In this document: positions 36,000 through 49,994 of the stretch, one piece after another
How the letters are laid out: every line of letters starts with the position of its first letter
How positions within the stretch are numbered: the stretch's first letter is position 1
From: Funiculus sociatus GB2-C1
Lineage (GTDB): Bacteria; Cyanobacteriota; Cyanobacteriia; Cyanobacteriales; FACHB-T130
NCBI RefSeq assembly: GCF_039962115.1
Contig: NZ_JAMPKJ010000007.1
Span: forward strand, 1 to 64,000
DNA length: 64,000 bases
Reading direction: 5' to 3'
Position numbers and translations under genes: made by a program
The notes under the pieces: generated by a model
What the model saw: the letters and a program-made list of their open reading frames with translations, nothing else
The model's database searches: none
What the model was told of the DNA's origin: nothing

Positions 36000-37358
36000 A
36001 TGCCTACCAGTTCAGAATTCGTTGCTCTGTGCCAATCGCAGGTGGCACTGTTAACTCAAGGGCTGGGTGCTGCCTTGAGCGTCGTGTATTTGACCGAAGA
36101 ACTGGTAGATGGTGTCCCAGCTAAGCTAAGACCAATTGTGGCTTACCCGCCGACAGCGAGGTCGTGGGAAACGGAGCGGGCTTTGGTCGCACCTTCTAAG
36201 GGGTCGATGGAATCTATTCCTCGGTTACGAGAAGCTTCCCGCCTGATGATTGCCCAAGAGTCGGCTCATACGCCCCAGAAGGGCGCGGATGAGGGTATAG
36301 TGCGATCGCCCGATACCGATCATGCTATAAGCGGTTCCTCTCGTCAAATCGTACTACCCCTGATTCATGAGGGTGTGGTGATGGGGTTTTTACTAACAGC
36401 GCGGGAAGACAGACCTTGGAACGAGGGAGAACGAGCGGCAATTGAACGCATTGCTGGGACGCTGGCGATCGCTTGTTTTCTAGATCAACGCTCTGAATGG
36501 TTCGAGCAGCAGTTAAGTAAGCAACAGCGTCTTGGGGAGCAACAGCGCGACCTTTTAGACGATCTTGTACACCAATTTCGCAATCCCTTAACAGCTTTGC
36601 GGACGTTTGGCAAATTGCTCGTCAGAAGACTGCGACCGGGAGATGCTAACCGGGAAGTTGCTAACAGCATCGTGCGTGAAAGCGATCGCTTGCAAGAATT
36701 GCTCTTGCAGTTCGATCGAGCAGTTGCTATGAATCAAGAAGAGCTAGAACCAAGTTATACACTGCCGTTAGCGTCGGTGCCAATTGCGCCTTCTTGCCCA
36801 TTACCTGCATCCCACTCCCTACTTCCCGATTCAGCGCTGACGTTGGAATCTTGCTCGGTAGCGGAAGTTTTGTCACCGCTTTTAGTTAACGCAAAAGCGA
36901 TCGCCTCTGAGAGAAATCTGACTTTACTTTCCAAAATTTCCCCAAACTTGCCGCCAGTGCAAGCTGATGCCAAAGCGTTGCGCGAAGTGTTGAGCAATCT
37001 AATAGACAATGCCTTGAAGTATACTCCAGCCGGAGGACAGGTTTATATTCAGGCAGGAGAGCAGCGTTCCTCGCCGCAAGGAAATTTTCAAGCGATCGCC
37101 ATTAGCGATACCGGCCCCGGCATTCCAACCCAAGATAGAGAGCATCTGTTTGAGCGACATTATCGCGGAGTTCAGGCAGAAAGCGACATACCTGGGAGTG
37201 GATTAGGGTTAGCGATCGCGCGAGATTTAGTCCAACAAATGCAGGGTGAAATAGAAATAAAAAGCCCAGCTGTATTAAGCTGGGCTTCTGATAGTTCCCC
37301 CCATACCTCAAGACCGGGAACAACATTTATTGTTTGGTTGCTAATTGCGAATGACTAA
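36000..37358 (+). CDS. GAF sensor histidine kinase (Hik2/CSK-like)
   Basis: 452 residues from ATG 36000. Residues 1-170 form a GAF-like sensor; about 185-255 the dimerisation domain with H-box HQFRNPLTALRTFGKLL; about 280-445 the ATPase with NLIDNALKYTP, DTGPGIP and GSGLGLAIA. The H-box and the following REVANSIVRESDRLQELL resemble Hik2, the cyanobacterial relative of chloroplast sensor kinase CSK, which responds to redox and salt (identification from memory). No cognate regulator is adjacent. A terminator-like hairpin (37262-37287) lies within the codons after the G2 box, giving a short insertion before GTTFIVWLL. The stop codon TAA starts a heptamer tract shared with the convergent SLH gene. 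Confidence 0.8.
   Translation: MPTSSEFVALCQSQVALLTQGLGAALSVVYLTEELVDGVPAKLRPIVAYPPTARSWETERALVAPSKGSMESIPRLREASRLMIAQESAHTPQKGADEGIVRSPDTDHAISGSSRQIVLPLIHEGVVMGFLLTAREDRPWNEGERAAIERIAGTLAIACFLDQRSEWFEQQLSKQQRLGEQQRDLLDDLVHQFRNPLTALRTFGKLLVRRLRPGDANREVANSIVRESDRLQELLLQFDRAVAMNQEELEPSYTLPLASVPIAPSCPLPASHSLLPDSALTLESCSVAEVLSPLLVNAKAIASERNLTLLSKISPNLPPVQADAKALREVLSNLIDNALKYTPAGGQVYIQAGEQRSSPQGNFQAIAISDTGPGIPTQDREHLFERHYRGVQAESDIPGSGLGLAIARDLVQQMQGEIEIKSPAVLSWASDSSPHTSRPGTTFIVWLLIAND
37262..37287. repeat. Hairpin repeat inside kinase gene
   Basis: AAGCCCAGCT and its complement AGCTGGGCTT form a 10-bp stem with a 6-nt loop, translated as part of KSPAVLSWAS. Confidence 0.75.
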
Positions 37359-37386
37359 TTGCTAACTTCTGCCCATTAGCCATTCA
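37356..37386. repeat. TAA-heptamer tract between convergent stops
   Basis: TAATTGC, TAACTTC, TGCCCAT, TAGCCAT in 7-nt register. The first TAA is the kinase stop, and three further bases reach the SLH stop. It is imperfectly self-complementary. Confidence 0.65.
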
Positions 37387-38652
37387 TTACTGTCTAATCA
37401 CCAAATCCTCGCGCAATCTCAGATTCAGATCAGTATCCGGGTCAATTGCAATCAAGCTAACTTTGTCCCGACCGAGGAACAAACCGATTAAACCACCGAT
37501 ACCAACACCGCCCAAAACTTCTTCGGTAGCGATCGCTTTGTCACCAGTCACCGCCGAAACCGCCGCCGCCGCCGCCGCACCCAAAGCAGCATCCTTCAGA
37601 ATATTACTCAGACTGGCACCCTTAGTAACTTCTTGGGTTTTGGTAATTGCCTGAGAAATGGCATTTATCGGTAGCCTTTGATTATTCGGCAGAATCAGCT
37701 GCTGGGCAACAAACCGGGTGCCTCCTCTGTTAGGTGCAGGTTGCAATTCACCCACAACCTGACTGCCAGCAGGAATTAGCACAGCCCCTTCGGCGGTAGT
37801 AATATTAGCCGCCACCGTCAACGTCAGGGGCGCCCTTTCGTCAGGCGTCACCAGAATTTTTTCTTTATCGTACCTAACGGGAATGGTGGTTCCAGACGGA
37901 ATAGCTAAAGTTGTGTTTACTGGAGGTGTGTCTGGTGTGCCATTAAGCGCCACAATATAGGGCGAATTAATCGCTGCCACTTGCCCAGAGCTAACCAAAG
38001 CTTGGTAGATGAAAGCTGCCACCTCAGCACGAGTAGCATTCCGAGTTGGATTCAGCGCTCTAACAGTAGGATAGTTCACCACGATGCTCTTTTCTGTAGC
38101 AGCAGCAATGCTGTTGCGAGCATAGTTAGAGATAGAAGAAGCATCGTTATAAAGTTGCAAACTGCTGGCTACATTACTGGTGCTGTAGTTCAAACCATTT
38201 GCCAAAGAAACCAGAACTTGTTCGCGAGGAATATTCTGTCCAGGGCGGAAGACATTACCGGGATAACCCGATAAAAATCCCATTGCGTAAGATTCCCGAA
38301 TCGCGTTGTAAGCCCAGTAGTTTGATGCAACATCGCTAAAATTGACAGGGTTGCGGATATTAGCTTTATCAAAAGCTTTACGAACCATAGCCGCAAACTG
38401 AGCGCGAGTTACTGGATCGTTGGGGCGGAATGTACCATCAGGAAATCCTGCGATAACATCTCTTCTTGCCAGTTCTACAATAAAATCTCTTGCCCAATAG
38501 TTTGAAGATACATCGCTAAAACTGACAGTAGTTTGAGCAACAGCAGGTGCAGGTGTCATCATCGTTTGCACCATTGGTGCCACCGTGCCTGATGTCATTC
38601 CCAATAACATTAATAAAGCTGTTCCTGATTGTATGCGCTTGAAGTTAGACAT
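37387..38652 (-). CDS. SLH-domain envelope protein
   Basis: 421 residues. A signal peptide (about 1-40, ending APAVAQT) is followed by three S-layer homology domains (about 43-88, 103-150, 165-217), each with the FSDVxxNYWAxxxI and TRAQ/TRAE signatures that bind pyruvylated or other secondary cell-wall polymer. The C-terminal half (about 245-421) has IPAGSQVVGELQPA, RFVAQQLILPNNQRLPINA and a Gly/Ala-rich hydrophobic stretch (about 355-400). This part loosely resembles VirB10/TrbI-like beta domains. Unlike cyanobacterial Som porins it lacks a porin barrel. It is probably periplasmic and peptidoglycan-linked. It is convergent with the kinase gene. Confidence 0.85.
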   Translation of the reverse strand: MSNFKRIQSGTALLMLLGMTSGTVAPMVQTMMTPAPAVAQTTVSFSDVSSNYWARDFIVELARRDVIAGFPDGTFRPNDPVTRAQFAAMVRKAFDKANIRNPVNFSDVASNYWAYNAIRESYAMGFLSGYPGNVFRPGQNIPREQVLVSLANGLNYSTSNVASSLQLYNDASSISNYARNSIAAATEKSIVVNYPTVRALNPTRNATRAEVAAFIYQALVSSGQVAAINSPYIVALNGTPDTPPVNTTLAIPSGTTIPVRYDKEKILVTPDERAPLTLTVAANITTAEGAVLIPAGSQVVGELQPAPNRGGTRFVAQQLILPNNQRLPINAISQAITKTQEVTKGASLSNILKDAALGAAAAAAVSAVTGDKAIATEEVLGGVGIGGLIGLFLGRDKVSLIAIDPDTDLNLRLREDLVIRQ

Positions 38653-39033
38653 TGTGAGCGTTCTCCGTTTTTCTCGTCCCTTTGTTTACTTTGACCTGCA
38701 ATTCTCTAATAGGTTCCTAAAAATTTGATGTCAAATCATTTTTTTTTAGTTTTTGACAAAATAGGGAAATAGATACAGGTTCAGCGGAAAGTTGTACTCT
38801 CCCTAAGACTTAAAGACGCATGGGTGGTAAAATAGTTGCTTGTTGTAGAAAAACTCTTAATCCTCGTTTTCTGGTTGAGTAATATAGTTTGTTCCCTGGG
38901 GAGGCTCTTGCCTTCATTTTCTCGCTCCTCCCCCTGCGGACTGGAAGAGTATTACAAGAAAGGCACACCTATATATAGGTGTGCCTTCACTGACAAAATT
39001 CGGATAAAGAAATTCAACTTGAAGAGAGATTTA
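38653..39033. other. Intergenic with perfect palindrome, 381 bp
   Basis: It holds the SLH promoter region (AT-rich near 38700-38770) and a 28-bp palindrome at 38960-38987. No gene recognised. Confidence 0.5.
38960..38987. terminator. Perfect 28-bp palindrome
   Basis: AAGGCACACCTATA and its exact complement meet without a loop. It lies 46 nt downstream of the TerB-like gene (minus strand), so it may end that transcript, though there is no T-run. It could also be an operator. Confidence 0.55.
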
Positions 39034-39456
39034 CTACCCCTGAAGGTCAGCCCATCGACGGTAGAGTTTTTGAATCGCTTTCAGGACAGGGCTAGGAGTA
39101 GACTTCTGCGCTTCGCTGTTGGGATCTAGAAGCTGTAATCGAGTCAGGAGTTTAGCTTCCTCAATTGCCACCTCGCCATCGCTGTAAATTAAGGCGCTGA
39201 TGGCTTCGATAAGGCGCTGGTAATCTTCCATGTTAGGGCGATCGCCTAAATAATCCTGAACCCAATTGTAGACCTCGCTGGGGCTTACAGATACGAGTTC
39301 GTACAATAACGGCTGAAGCTCTGGATCGTCAGCAATGCCTTTTTCCTTGGCTACTCGTTGGAGATATTGCCGTTCTTCTGGCTGTATTCTGCCATCAATC
39401 CAAGCCGCACCGATGAGAATCTTAACAAGCTGTTTAATACTGGAATTGGCGACCAT
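39034..39456 (-). CDS. TerB-like (tellurite-resistance domain) protein
   Basis: 140 residues, all helical. It has the TerB/DjlA N-domain layout: LVKILIGAAWIDGRIQPEERQYL, then acidic loop, and second repeat LIEAISALIYSDGEVAIEEAKLL, with DG-x-hydrophobic-x-E metal-like loops in both halves. TerB domains are linked to stress responses and metal binding; cyanobacteria carry many of unknown function. Cytosolic. It precedes nothing in its operon and is co-directional with rsmB, 82 nt upstream. Confidence 0.8.
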   Translation of the reverse strand: MVANSSIKQLVKILIGAAWIDGRIQPEERQYLQRVAKEKGIADDPELQPLLYELVSVSPSEVYNWVQDYLGDRPNMEDYQRLIEAISALIYSDGEVAIEEAKLLTRLQLLDPNSEAQKSTPSPVLKAIQKLYRRWADLQG

Positions 39457-39538
39457 AGGCTTTTCTCTACTTTCCCCTAACAGATTAATTCATCAAGCAT
39501 CAACAGAATATCGCAACCACAACTACCATATAGGCTTA

Positions 39539-41059
39539 TTAATGTTTCTGTTGTAGCCGAACCATAAAGAATCCATCCATTTGATGTCGGTGAGGCCAGA
39601 CTTTGATCCACCCGGCGGGGGTACTAAAAGCTGAGAAAGGGGAATTGGGGCTGGGTGGCGAAATTCGCCATTCTTGGTGGCGTTCTAAAAAGGCGTAAAT
39701 CACACCTTCATTTTCCAACGGATGCAGCGTGCAGGTTGCATAAACTAAAATTCCGCCAGGTTTTACCCAACTAGCTACTTGATCTAAGAGTTCCCCTTGA
39801 AGCTGCGAAAGTTCCCGAACTGTGTCTGGAGTTTGCCGCCAACGCGCATCGGCGTGGCGGTGCAGCGTACCGAGTCCTGAGCAGGGAGCATCTAATAAGA
39901 CGCGATCGCCTGTGTTGATAAACTGAGTTAGGCTGCGGCTGTCGCCAACCTGAATTTGAATCGACTGCAAGCCTAACCGTTGGGCGTTTTCTTTGAGTTT
40001 TCGGAGGCGGGAAGCAGTCTTGTCGCACGCCCACACTGCCCCATTGTCTGCCATTAATTCTGCAATGTGAGTAGTTTTTCCTCCCGGTGCAGCGCAGGCA
40101 TCGATTACCACTTCACCAGGTTGAGGATCTAATAGATAACTTACCAGTTGGGCGCTACTATCTTGCACCGTCCACCAACCCTCACTGAAACCGGGCAACT
40201 TTTCGATTTTGGATTTTGGATTGGGGGTTGGGGATTGGGGATTTTGGATTTTGGATTGGGGATTTTGGATTGGGGATTGGGAATTGGGAATTGGGGATTG
40301 GGGATTGGGAACCCTTGAAGATTCTTCACCCAGTCCCCAGCCCCCAGCCCCCAGTCCCGGTGTCCCCGCGTCCCCCCTTTCCTCCGCCTTTGTGTTGGTA
40401 AGTCTTAAAGCTTGCGGTAGATGGGGAACGCGAGTGACACCAACGCCAGCAGCTTGCATTGCTGCTTCTACTTCCTCTATTGAGGTGCAAAGGGTATTTA
40501 TCCGGAGGTCAATTGTTGGGGTTTGGTTCAGCCATTGGCAGAGTTGTTCAGTCTCTGTCTTTCCCAACTCTTTTAACCAAGCTTCAATAATCCAGTCAGG
40601 ATAGCTATGTAAAATTCCTAAGTGTTGAACTGGGTTTTCTGGCAGTTCCAAAGACGCGATCGCATTTGTCTCTACAAGACGGATATACTGTCGCAATAAA
40701 CCATTAACAAAACGGGAAAGTCCAGAAAATCCGTTTTCTTTAGCTAGTTCTACGGTGGTATTGACAGCAGCCCAAGCGGGAATCTGGCTCAGATAAGCCA
40801 GTTGGTACAAGCCTAGATGTAAAATGCTGCGAAGGTCTGGAGGTTGTTGGTGAGATTTTTTTTTGCCTAATCGGTCGATGAGAAAGTCAAGCGATCGCAC
40901 TCTTCTCACACTCCCATAAACTAATTCTGTCACCAACCGTCGATCGGGAGCGCTCAGATCGGCTTTTCGCAGCACTCGGTCAAGTGCCACATCAGCGAAA
41001 GCCCCTCGGTGAACGTCTCTCAGGGCGATAAATGCTATTTGGCGAGGATTTTGCTCCAT
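39539..41059 (-). CDS. rsmB: 16S rRNA (cytosine-967-C5)-methyltransferase
   Basis: 506 residues. The N-terminal NusB-like domain (about 1-135) and Rossmann methyltransferase domain (about 290-506) have AdoMet motif [35 protein letters not shown] and the catalytic [12 protein letters not shown]. It methylates C5 of C967 in 16S rRNA. The normal RsmB is about 430-450 residues. The excess here comes from residues about 228-286, encoded by a very large heptamer array (40203-40377) placed between the N-terminal region and the methyltransferase core (just before [12 protein letters not shown]). The insertion reads as Pro/Asn/Gln/Ser repeats. All catalytic motifs are intact, so the enzyme is probably active. 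Confidence 0.94.
   Translation of the reverse strand: MEQNPRQIAFIALRDVHRGAFADVALDRVLRKADLSAPDRRLVTELVYGSVRRVRSLDFLIDRLGKKKSHQQPPDLRSILHLGLYQLAYLSQIPAWAAVNTTVELAKENGFSGLSRFVNGLLRQYIRLVETNAIASLELPENPVQHLGILHSYPDWIIEAWLKELGKTETEQLCQWLNQTPTIDLRINTLCTSIEEVEAAMQAAGVGVTRVPHLPQALRLTNTKAEERGDAGTPGLGAGGWGLGEESSRVPNPQSPIPNSQSPIQNPQSKIQNPQSPTPNPKSKIEKLPGFSEGWWTVQDSSAQLVSYLLDPQPGEVVIDACAAPGGKTTHIAELMADNGAVWACDKTASRLRKLKENAQRLGLQSIQIQVGDSRSLTQFINTGDRVLLDAPCSGLGTLHRHADARWRQTPDTVRELSQLQGELLDQVASWVKPGGILVYATCTLHPLENEGVIYAFLERHQEWRISPPSPNSPFSAFSTPAGWIKVWPHRHQMDGFFMVRLQQKH
40203..40377. repeat. Largest heptamer inverted array, inside rsmB
   Basis: About 110 bp of GGATTTT/GGGGATT/GGGAATT units, a short centre (ACCCTTGAAGATTCTTCACC) and a CCCCAGT/CCCCCAG arm. 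It is open in the rsmB frame and in other frames. Confidence 0.95.
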
Positions 41060-42038
41060 TCAGTTTTTACCGACGTTTAGCGATCGCATTCTAATACTTC
41101 CATACTTTGGGAGAACTTTCTTGATGCTGACAACACTCATCAGCCAGATTCTTTGCTCCTCCCATATCCCTGATTGAGCTTTCTTGCTTAATTTATGTAA
41201 AAGTTAGTGCCTATTGGATTAATACGTTGGCATATCAATGGGTAGATAATAGATTTTAAAATTTTCCCCTACCTATCCCCAGAATTTTGCCCCACGGTAA
41301 GTCCAGACTAAATTAATCTTCCGTTCGCGTTATCTTTTTATTTAATACAAAAGAAACTTTTAATATGTTTAAAGTAACTTACTTATTGTTAACTTTATAA
41401 ATTGTTTATGACTGTAGTGTTAGCTTAGAAAAAGCTAAACATCCTCTCGATCAGAGCGGAAGGAATTTTTTGCCTTGGGAAATCAGCAGATACCCCAGAT
41501 GCCATTTAGAAAATTCTGAGGATGGTACGCGATCGCACTGTGCTAAGTAGGTGAGCGTAAATAAACAGGCGTAGTAGAGCGGGCTTTCCCCACCAGTCAC
41601 TACATTTGTAAAGCAATACCTACTCTACCGCCAGAAGCTAAATCCTCTGCCCAAGACAGAGACACTAATTTAAAGATGATGATAATCTACTGATCGGCAA
41701 GGTTTGTAGATTGAGCCATCAGTAATTTTTACTCACTTAACATTATGTGGGTCAAGTCTACCCAACCCAAAATAGCCTTGAGTGCGTAAATTAATATAAC
41801 AGTGCAACCGTAAACCTGAGTCTTACTTAAAAGAGTTTAAACAGGCTCAGAGTTAGGGGAAAAGAAGTGTAAGGAGGAAGGCAAAAAAGACATTTATCCA
41901 ACGTTTGCAGGCTGCTGCCTACAAGTATCTGGAGTTAGTTTAGATCCACTCAGGCAGGCAGCAGTCAGGTTCACCACACTAGAACCGGACTTGCACCAAG
42001 TCGAGTTCTAGGAGATTCAGCAAAACATAAAAGAGCTT
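41060..42038. other. Long non-coding region before the adhesin gene, 979 bp
   Basis: No gene in any frame. Hairpins include GTTAGCTTAGAAAAAGCTAAAC near 41420. An imperfect stem at 41979-42011 (CTAGAAC...GTTCTAG) lies 28 nt before the adhesin GTG. A partial inverted repeat built on CTGCTGCCT/AGGCAGCAG lies near 41910-41964. It likely contains a complex promoter and a long leader. Confidence 0.5.
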
Positions 42039-47153
<5,115 letters not shown>

Positions 47154-47519
47154 GACTAATCTGCAAGCAGCTCAAAGATAGGGGCTTGCAGTTGAGTCCA
47201 ATACCGAACTAACAAGACCAGCCTTCCTTGTAGGGCGCAGGTAGGGACACGGCATTGCCGTGTCCCTACTTTTCCTTTAATCAATTTATGCCACTACATA
47301 AATTGTCCTCGACACCTCTTAAAAAAATAGTCGATTGGCAACTATCCCAAAGTCTCGCAACTATATAAAAATGTTTGTTTCTAAACAAAGTGCTTCTGCT
47401 ATTGGAGCCGGAAACATTTAGTGGACTTCAAATGTCACTTTAAATATTGACACATAATTAGCTTACTTTTATGCTGAAGGCTTTTTAAGGTATAGAAGTA
47501 AAGCTTCCCAAGTTTCGGA
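47154..47519. other. Intergenic after adhesin, 366 bp
   Basis: It contains the second copy of the GTAGGGACA palindrome followed by TTTTCCTTT, a plausible terminator for the adhesin. The rest is AT-rich and should hold the lipoprotein promoter. No gene seen. Confidence 0.5.
47241..47269. repeat. Dispersed perfect palindrome, copy 2
   Basis: 14-bp arms GTAGGGACACGGCA and complement around one T. It is identical to the copy at 287-315 except for one compensated base pair. Confidence 0.88.
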
Positions 47520-48626
47520 ATGAAAATCTTTATGCGCCAACCAACCTTACTTAATTTTTGTCTTTTCGTGGCATTTGTGGGAATTAGTGGCTGTGGTAGC
47601 CAAACAATAAATGCAATGTCGTCACAAAGACTATCACCCGTTGAATCATTAACTAACGCAACTATCTCGCAACAAACCAATCTAACTAAACAAGCAACTC
47701 CAGCCGTATCTGCCCAAGCTCCAGCAGCCGTCAAAAAGGTTAAAGTTTTTTTTCCTAAAAACATCCGAACCAGTCAAGATTTCACTTATGTTGAGCCAGT
47801 TTTGCGGACAACTTCAAGTGCCAGCGTTGCTCAGTTTGCTATTGAGCAATTAATCGCAGGGCCGACAAGTCAGGAAAAAGCTCGTGGTTTGAGTGATCCT
47901 ATTGAATTCAAAGGCACTTCCAACTGTGGTAAAGATTTTACACTTTCTATCACGAATGGAACGGCCAAACTGAAATTTTGTAAATCGGTAATTTCAGGAG
48001 GCACTGGAGATGATGCTCGTCAAAAAAGCTCTATTAATAACACCCTTAAGCAATTTCCAACTATCAATTCAGTTATTATTCTGGATAGAAATGGCAACTG
48101 CTTAAGCGATCAAAGTGGCGAGAATACTTGCCTCAAGAAAGCCGAAAAACTGACAACTGAATCGGGACTATCGATTGACGGACTTGGGTCAGTTAAAATT
48201 AACATGACTGTTGCTCAGGCATCAAGCGTTGCTGGGACTCAAATAGTTCCATCCCGGCAAAATCCCAATCGCGTCTGTGACTATTACAAGCCAGCAAATG
48301 GGCCTGAGGGTGTTACTTTCATGGTCACGGAAGGCCGTATCGCTACGGTAGAAGTTGAAACCAATAAAATTACCACGGTTCATGGTATCAAAGTTGACGA
48401 TACAGAAAGCACGATTAAGTCTGCTTATCCCGGACAAATTCAGGTAAGTCGCCTTCTCAACAGCGAAAAAGGTAAAGCCTGGGTCCTTCAACCAAGCAGC
48501 TTTGCTAACAAAGACTTCCGTCTCGTTTTTGTCTCTCCGAATGGCAAAACTGTATCGCGCATGATTGCTGGTAAAGTTCCAGAAGTTAATTATGCAGAAG
48601 GCTGTCTTGATGTTCGCCCTGTTTGA
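47520..48626 (+). CDS. GerMN-domain lipoprotein
   Basis: 368 residues. A signal peptide ends in a lipobox (GISGC, Cys about 25), so it is lipid-anchored in the envelope. About 70-200 is a GerMN-type domain (VKVFFPKN, VAQFAIEQLIAGPTSQEKARGL, TAKLKFCKSV, INSVIILDRNG), as in spore-germination GerM and mycobacterial LpqB. The C-terminal part (about 215-368) has a conserved-looking GLSIDGLGSVKINMTVAQAS and VDDTESTIKSAYPGQI module of unknown function, present in other bacterial exported proteins. Six cysteines could make disulfides. Probable peptidoglycan or envelope role. Followed by a good terminator. Confidence 0.8.
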   Translation: MKIFMRQPTLLNFCLFVAFVGISGCGSQTINAMSSQRLSPVESLTNATISQQTNLTKQATPAVSAQAPAAVKKVKVFFPKNIRTSQDFTYVEPVLRTTSSASVAQFAIEQLIAGPTSQEKARGLSDPIEFKGTSNCGKDFTLSITNGTAKLKFCKSVISGGTGDDARQKSSINNTLKQFPTINSVIILDRNGNCLSDQSGENTCLKKAEKLTTESGLSIDGLGSVKINMTVAQASSVAGTQIVPSRQNPNRVCDYYKPANGPEGVTFMVTEGRIATVEVETNKITTVHGIKVDDTESTIKSAYPGQIQVSRLLNSEKGKAWVLQPSSFANKDFRLVFVSPNGKTVSRMIAGKVPEVNYAEGCLDVRPV

Positions 48627-48649
48627 TAGGGTTTTAGTGTAAATTTGTT

Positions 48650-48676
48650 AACCCAGCTATCAAAACTAGCTGGGTT
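48650..48676 (+). terminator. Rho-independent terminator
   Basis: A 10-bp stem AACCCAGCTA/TAGCTGGGTT with a 7-nt loop, then TCGCGTTTT, 24 nt after the lipoprotein stop. Confidence 0.8.
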
Positions 48677-48779
48677 TCGCGTTTTAGTGGAAAGTGGGAA
48701 AGCGATCGCGCTTTTTCCCATCTGCCCTCAATCATGAAGCAGGGTAAACGAGTCTATGTGCTATTAGACAGTCTGCTTG

Positions 48780-49763
48780 TTAAAGGTTATCTAGTTGCTT
48801 TTTTAGGTCTTCCAATTCGTTATCAACTGCTGAATTAGATTTAAAGGTAGTATTTGGGTTAGCTGGCGGTAGTTGTACTTGGGTTGTAAAAGAACCAGTT
48901 ATCTGAGCTTTCAGCGCCTCCCATTCATCATCAACGTCGTTGCCATCCAGCATGGCAAATTGCTCTTCTAAATTATGGGAAACTAATTCCTGCGTGGGCT
49001 GGGAAAGAAAATCTTTAGTAGCCAGTTCCATCCTAGACTGGGAACGAACTTCCTGAAGCATATCTCTCACTTCTTCTAAAGCAGTGGAATTCAGTGTAAG
49101 GCTGTTCACAATAGCTGTCTGCTGAATTAGTAGTTGAGCTTTCATGGCTTTAAGCTCACCTTCAAGCTTCAGCAATCGAGTTTCGACAGAAGAAGGAGTT
49201 TGTTGAGTAACCACCTGAGAACGGGCTTCCAGTTCCAAAACTTTTTCTTCCATGCGCTCGAAGGCTCCCATCGCGCTGCTGGTTCCCAAGCGTCCCACAG
49301 TGTTTTGCAACTGCTCGTTGGCTTTAGCAGCTTGCGCCCGTGCCTTGAGCCTATCCTGTTGCTGTTTAGCTTCAGAAATTTTATTTTCCAGGGCAATCAA
49401 GTTGCGCTTGAGATTTTCTACCTGAGCCTTCTGCTGATCCAAAGTGGTTTTCAGGGTAGCAGCAGTTTCGGCGTGTGTCTTCTTGCGTACCAGCGCCTCT
49501 CTAGCAAGATTCTCATCGCCTTTTTGGATAGCCAGGTGAGCGCGTTGTTGCCAGTTGTTTGCTTCAGTTTGGGCTTGGTTGTATTGTTTCTGAGTCCGTT
49601 TTTGCGTCGCAATGGCTCTGGCAACTGCCTGACGCAACTGCACTAGCTCTTCCTGCATATCAATGATGGACTGCTCCAAAATTTTTTCTGGGTCTTCAGC
49701 CTTCCTAAGCGCTTCATTCAGATTTGCTCTGGCATTTAGGCTAATGCGCTCGAATAATCCCAT
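48780..49763 (-). CDS. PspA/IM30 (VIPP1-like) family protein
   Basis: 327 residues. It opens with the amphipathic helix MGLFERISLNARANLNEAL and continues with the conserved KAEDPEKILEQSIIDMQEEL and LRQAVARAIA. A long coiled coil (about 25-220) follows, with AREALVRKK and SAMGAFERMEEKVLELEA. PspA and VIPP1 form ESCRT-III-like rods and rings that protect or remodel membranes. The family is usually 220-270 residues. Here the C-terminal part is extended by 60 or more residues, ending LEDLKKQLDNL, with another short coil. VIPP1 also has a C-terminal extension, but I cannot match this one to it. The two paralogues cannot be told apart safely, so no symbol is given. Confidence 0.88.
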   Translation of the reverse strand: MGLFERISLNARANLNEALRKAEDPEKILEQSIIDMQEELVQLRQAVARAIATQKRTQKQYNQAQTEANNWQQRAHLAIQKGDENLAREALVRKKTHAETAATLKTTLDQQKAQVENLKRNLIALENKISEAKQQQDRLKARAQAAKANEQLQNTVGRLGTSSAMGAFERMEEKVLELEARSQVVTQQTPSSVETRLLKLEGELKAMKAQLLIQQTAIVNSLTLNSTALEEVRDMLQEVRSQSRMELATKDFLSQPTQELVSHNLEEQFAMLDGNDVDDEWEALKAQITGSFTTQVQLPPANPNTTFKSNSAVDNELEDLKKQLDNL

Positions 49764-49994
49764 GAGTTTCTTGCCTTTTAAGGAATATGAAAATTCACAA
49801 GCTCTGGTGTCCGCTCAGCTATCTATCGCAGTTACATCTGGGTAGTAGAACTTACTCAAAATTAAACTAAGTAAATTATTAATGCTTCGTAATAATTACT
49901 GAAGTTTTCATCATCTTTCTGGCTTTTTGTGTAAAAGTAAGCTTTGGGCTATCTTGCTCAGATAGATGTTTCTAGTTAATAAACTGCCCTTAAT

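Noticed and set aside
40209-40604. 131-codon antisense frame in rsmB
   Set aside because: Same cause: stop-free repeat on the opposite strand of a conserved gene.
47435-47764. 109-codon minus-strand frame over the lipoprotein start
   Set aside because: Overlaps the signal peptide and GerMN start of a clear lipoprotein gene.
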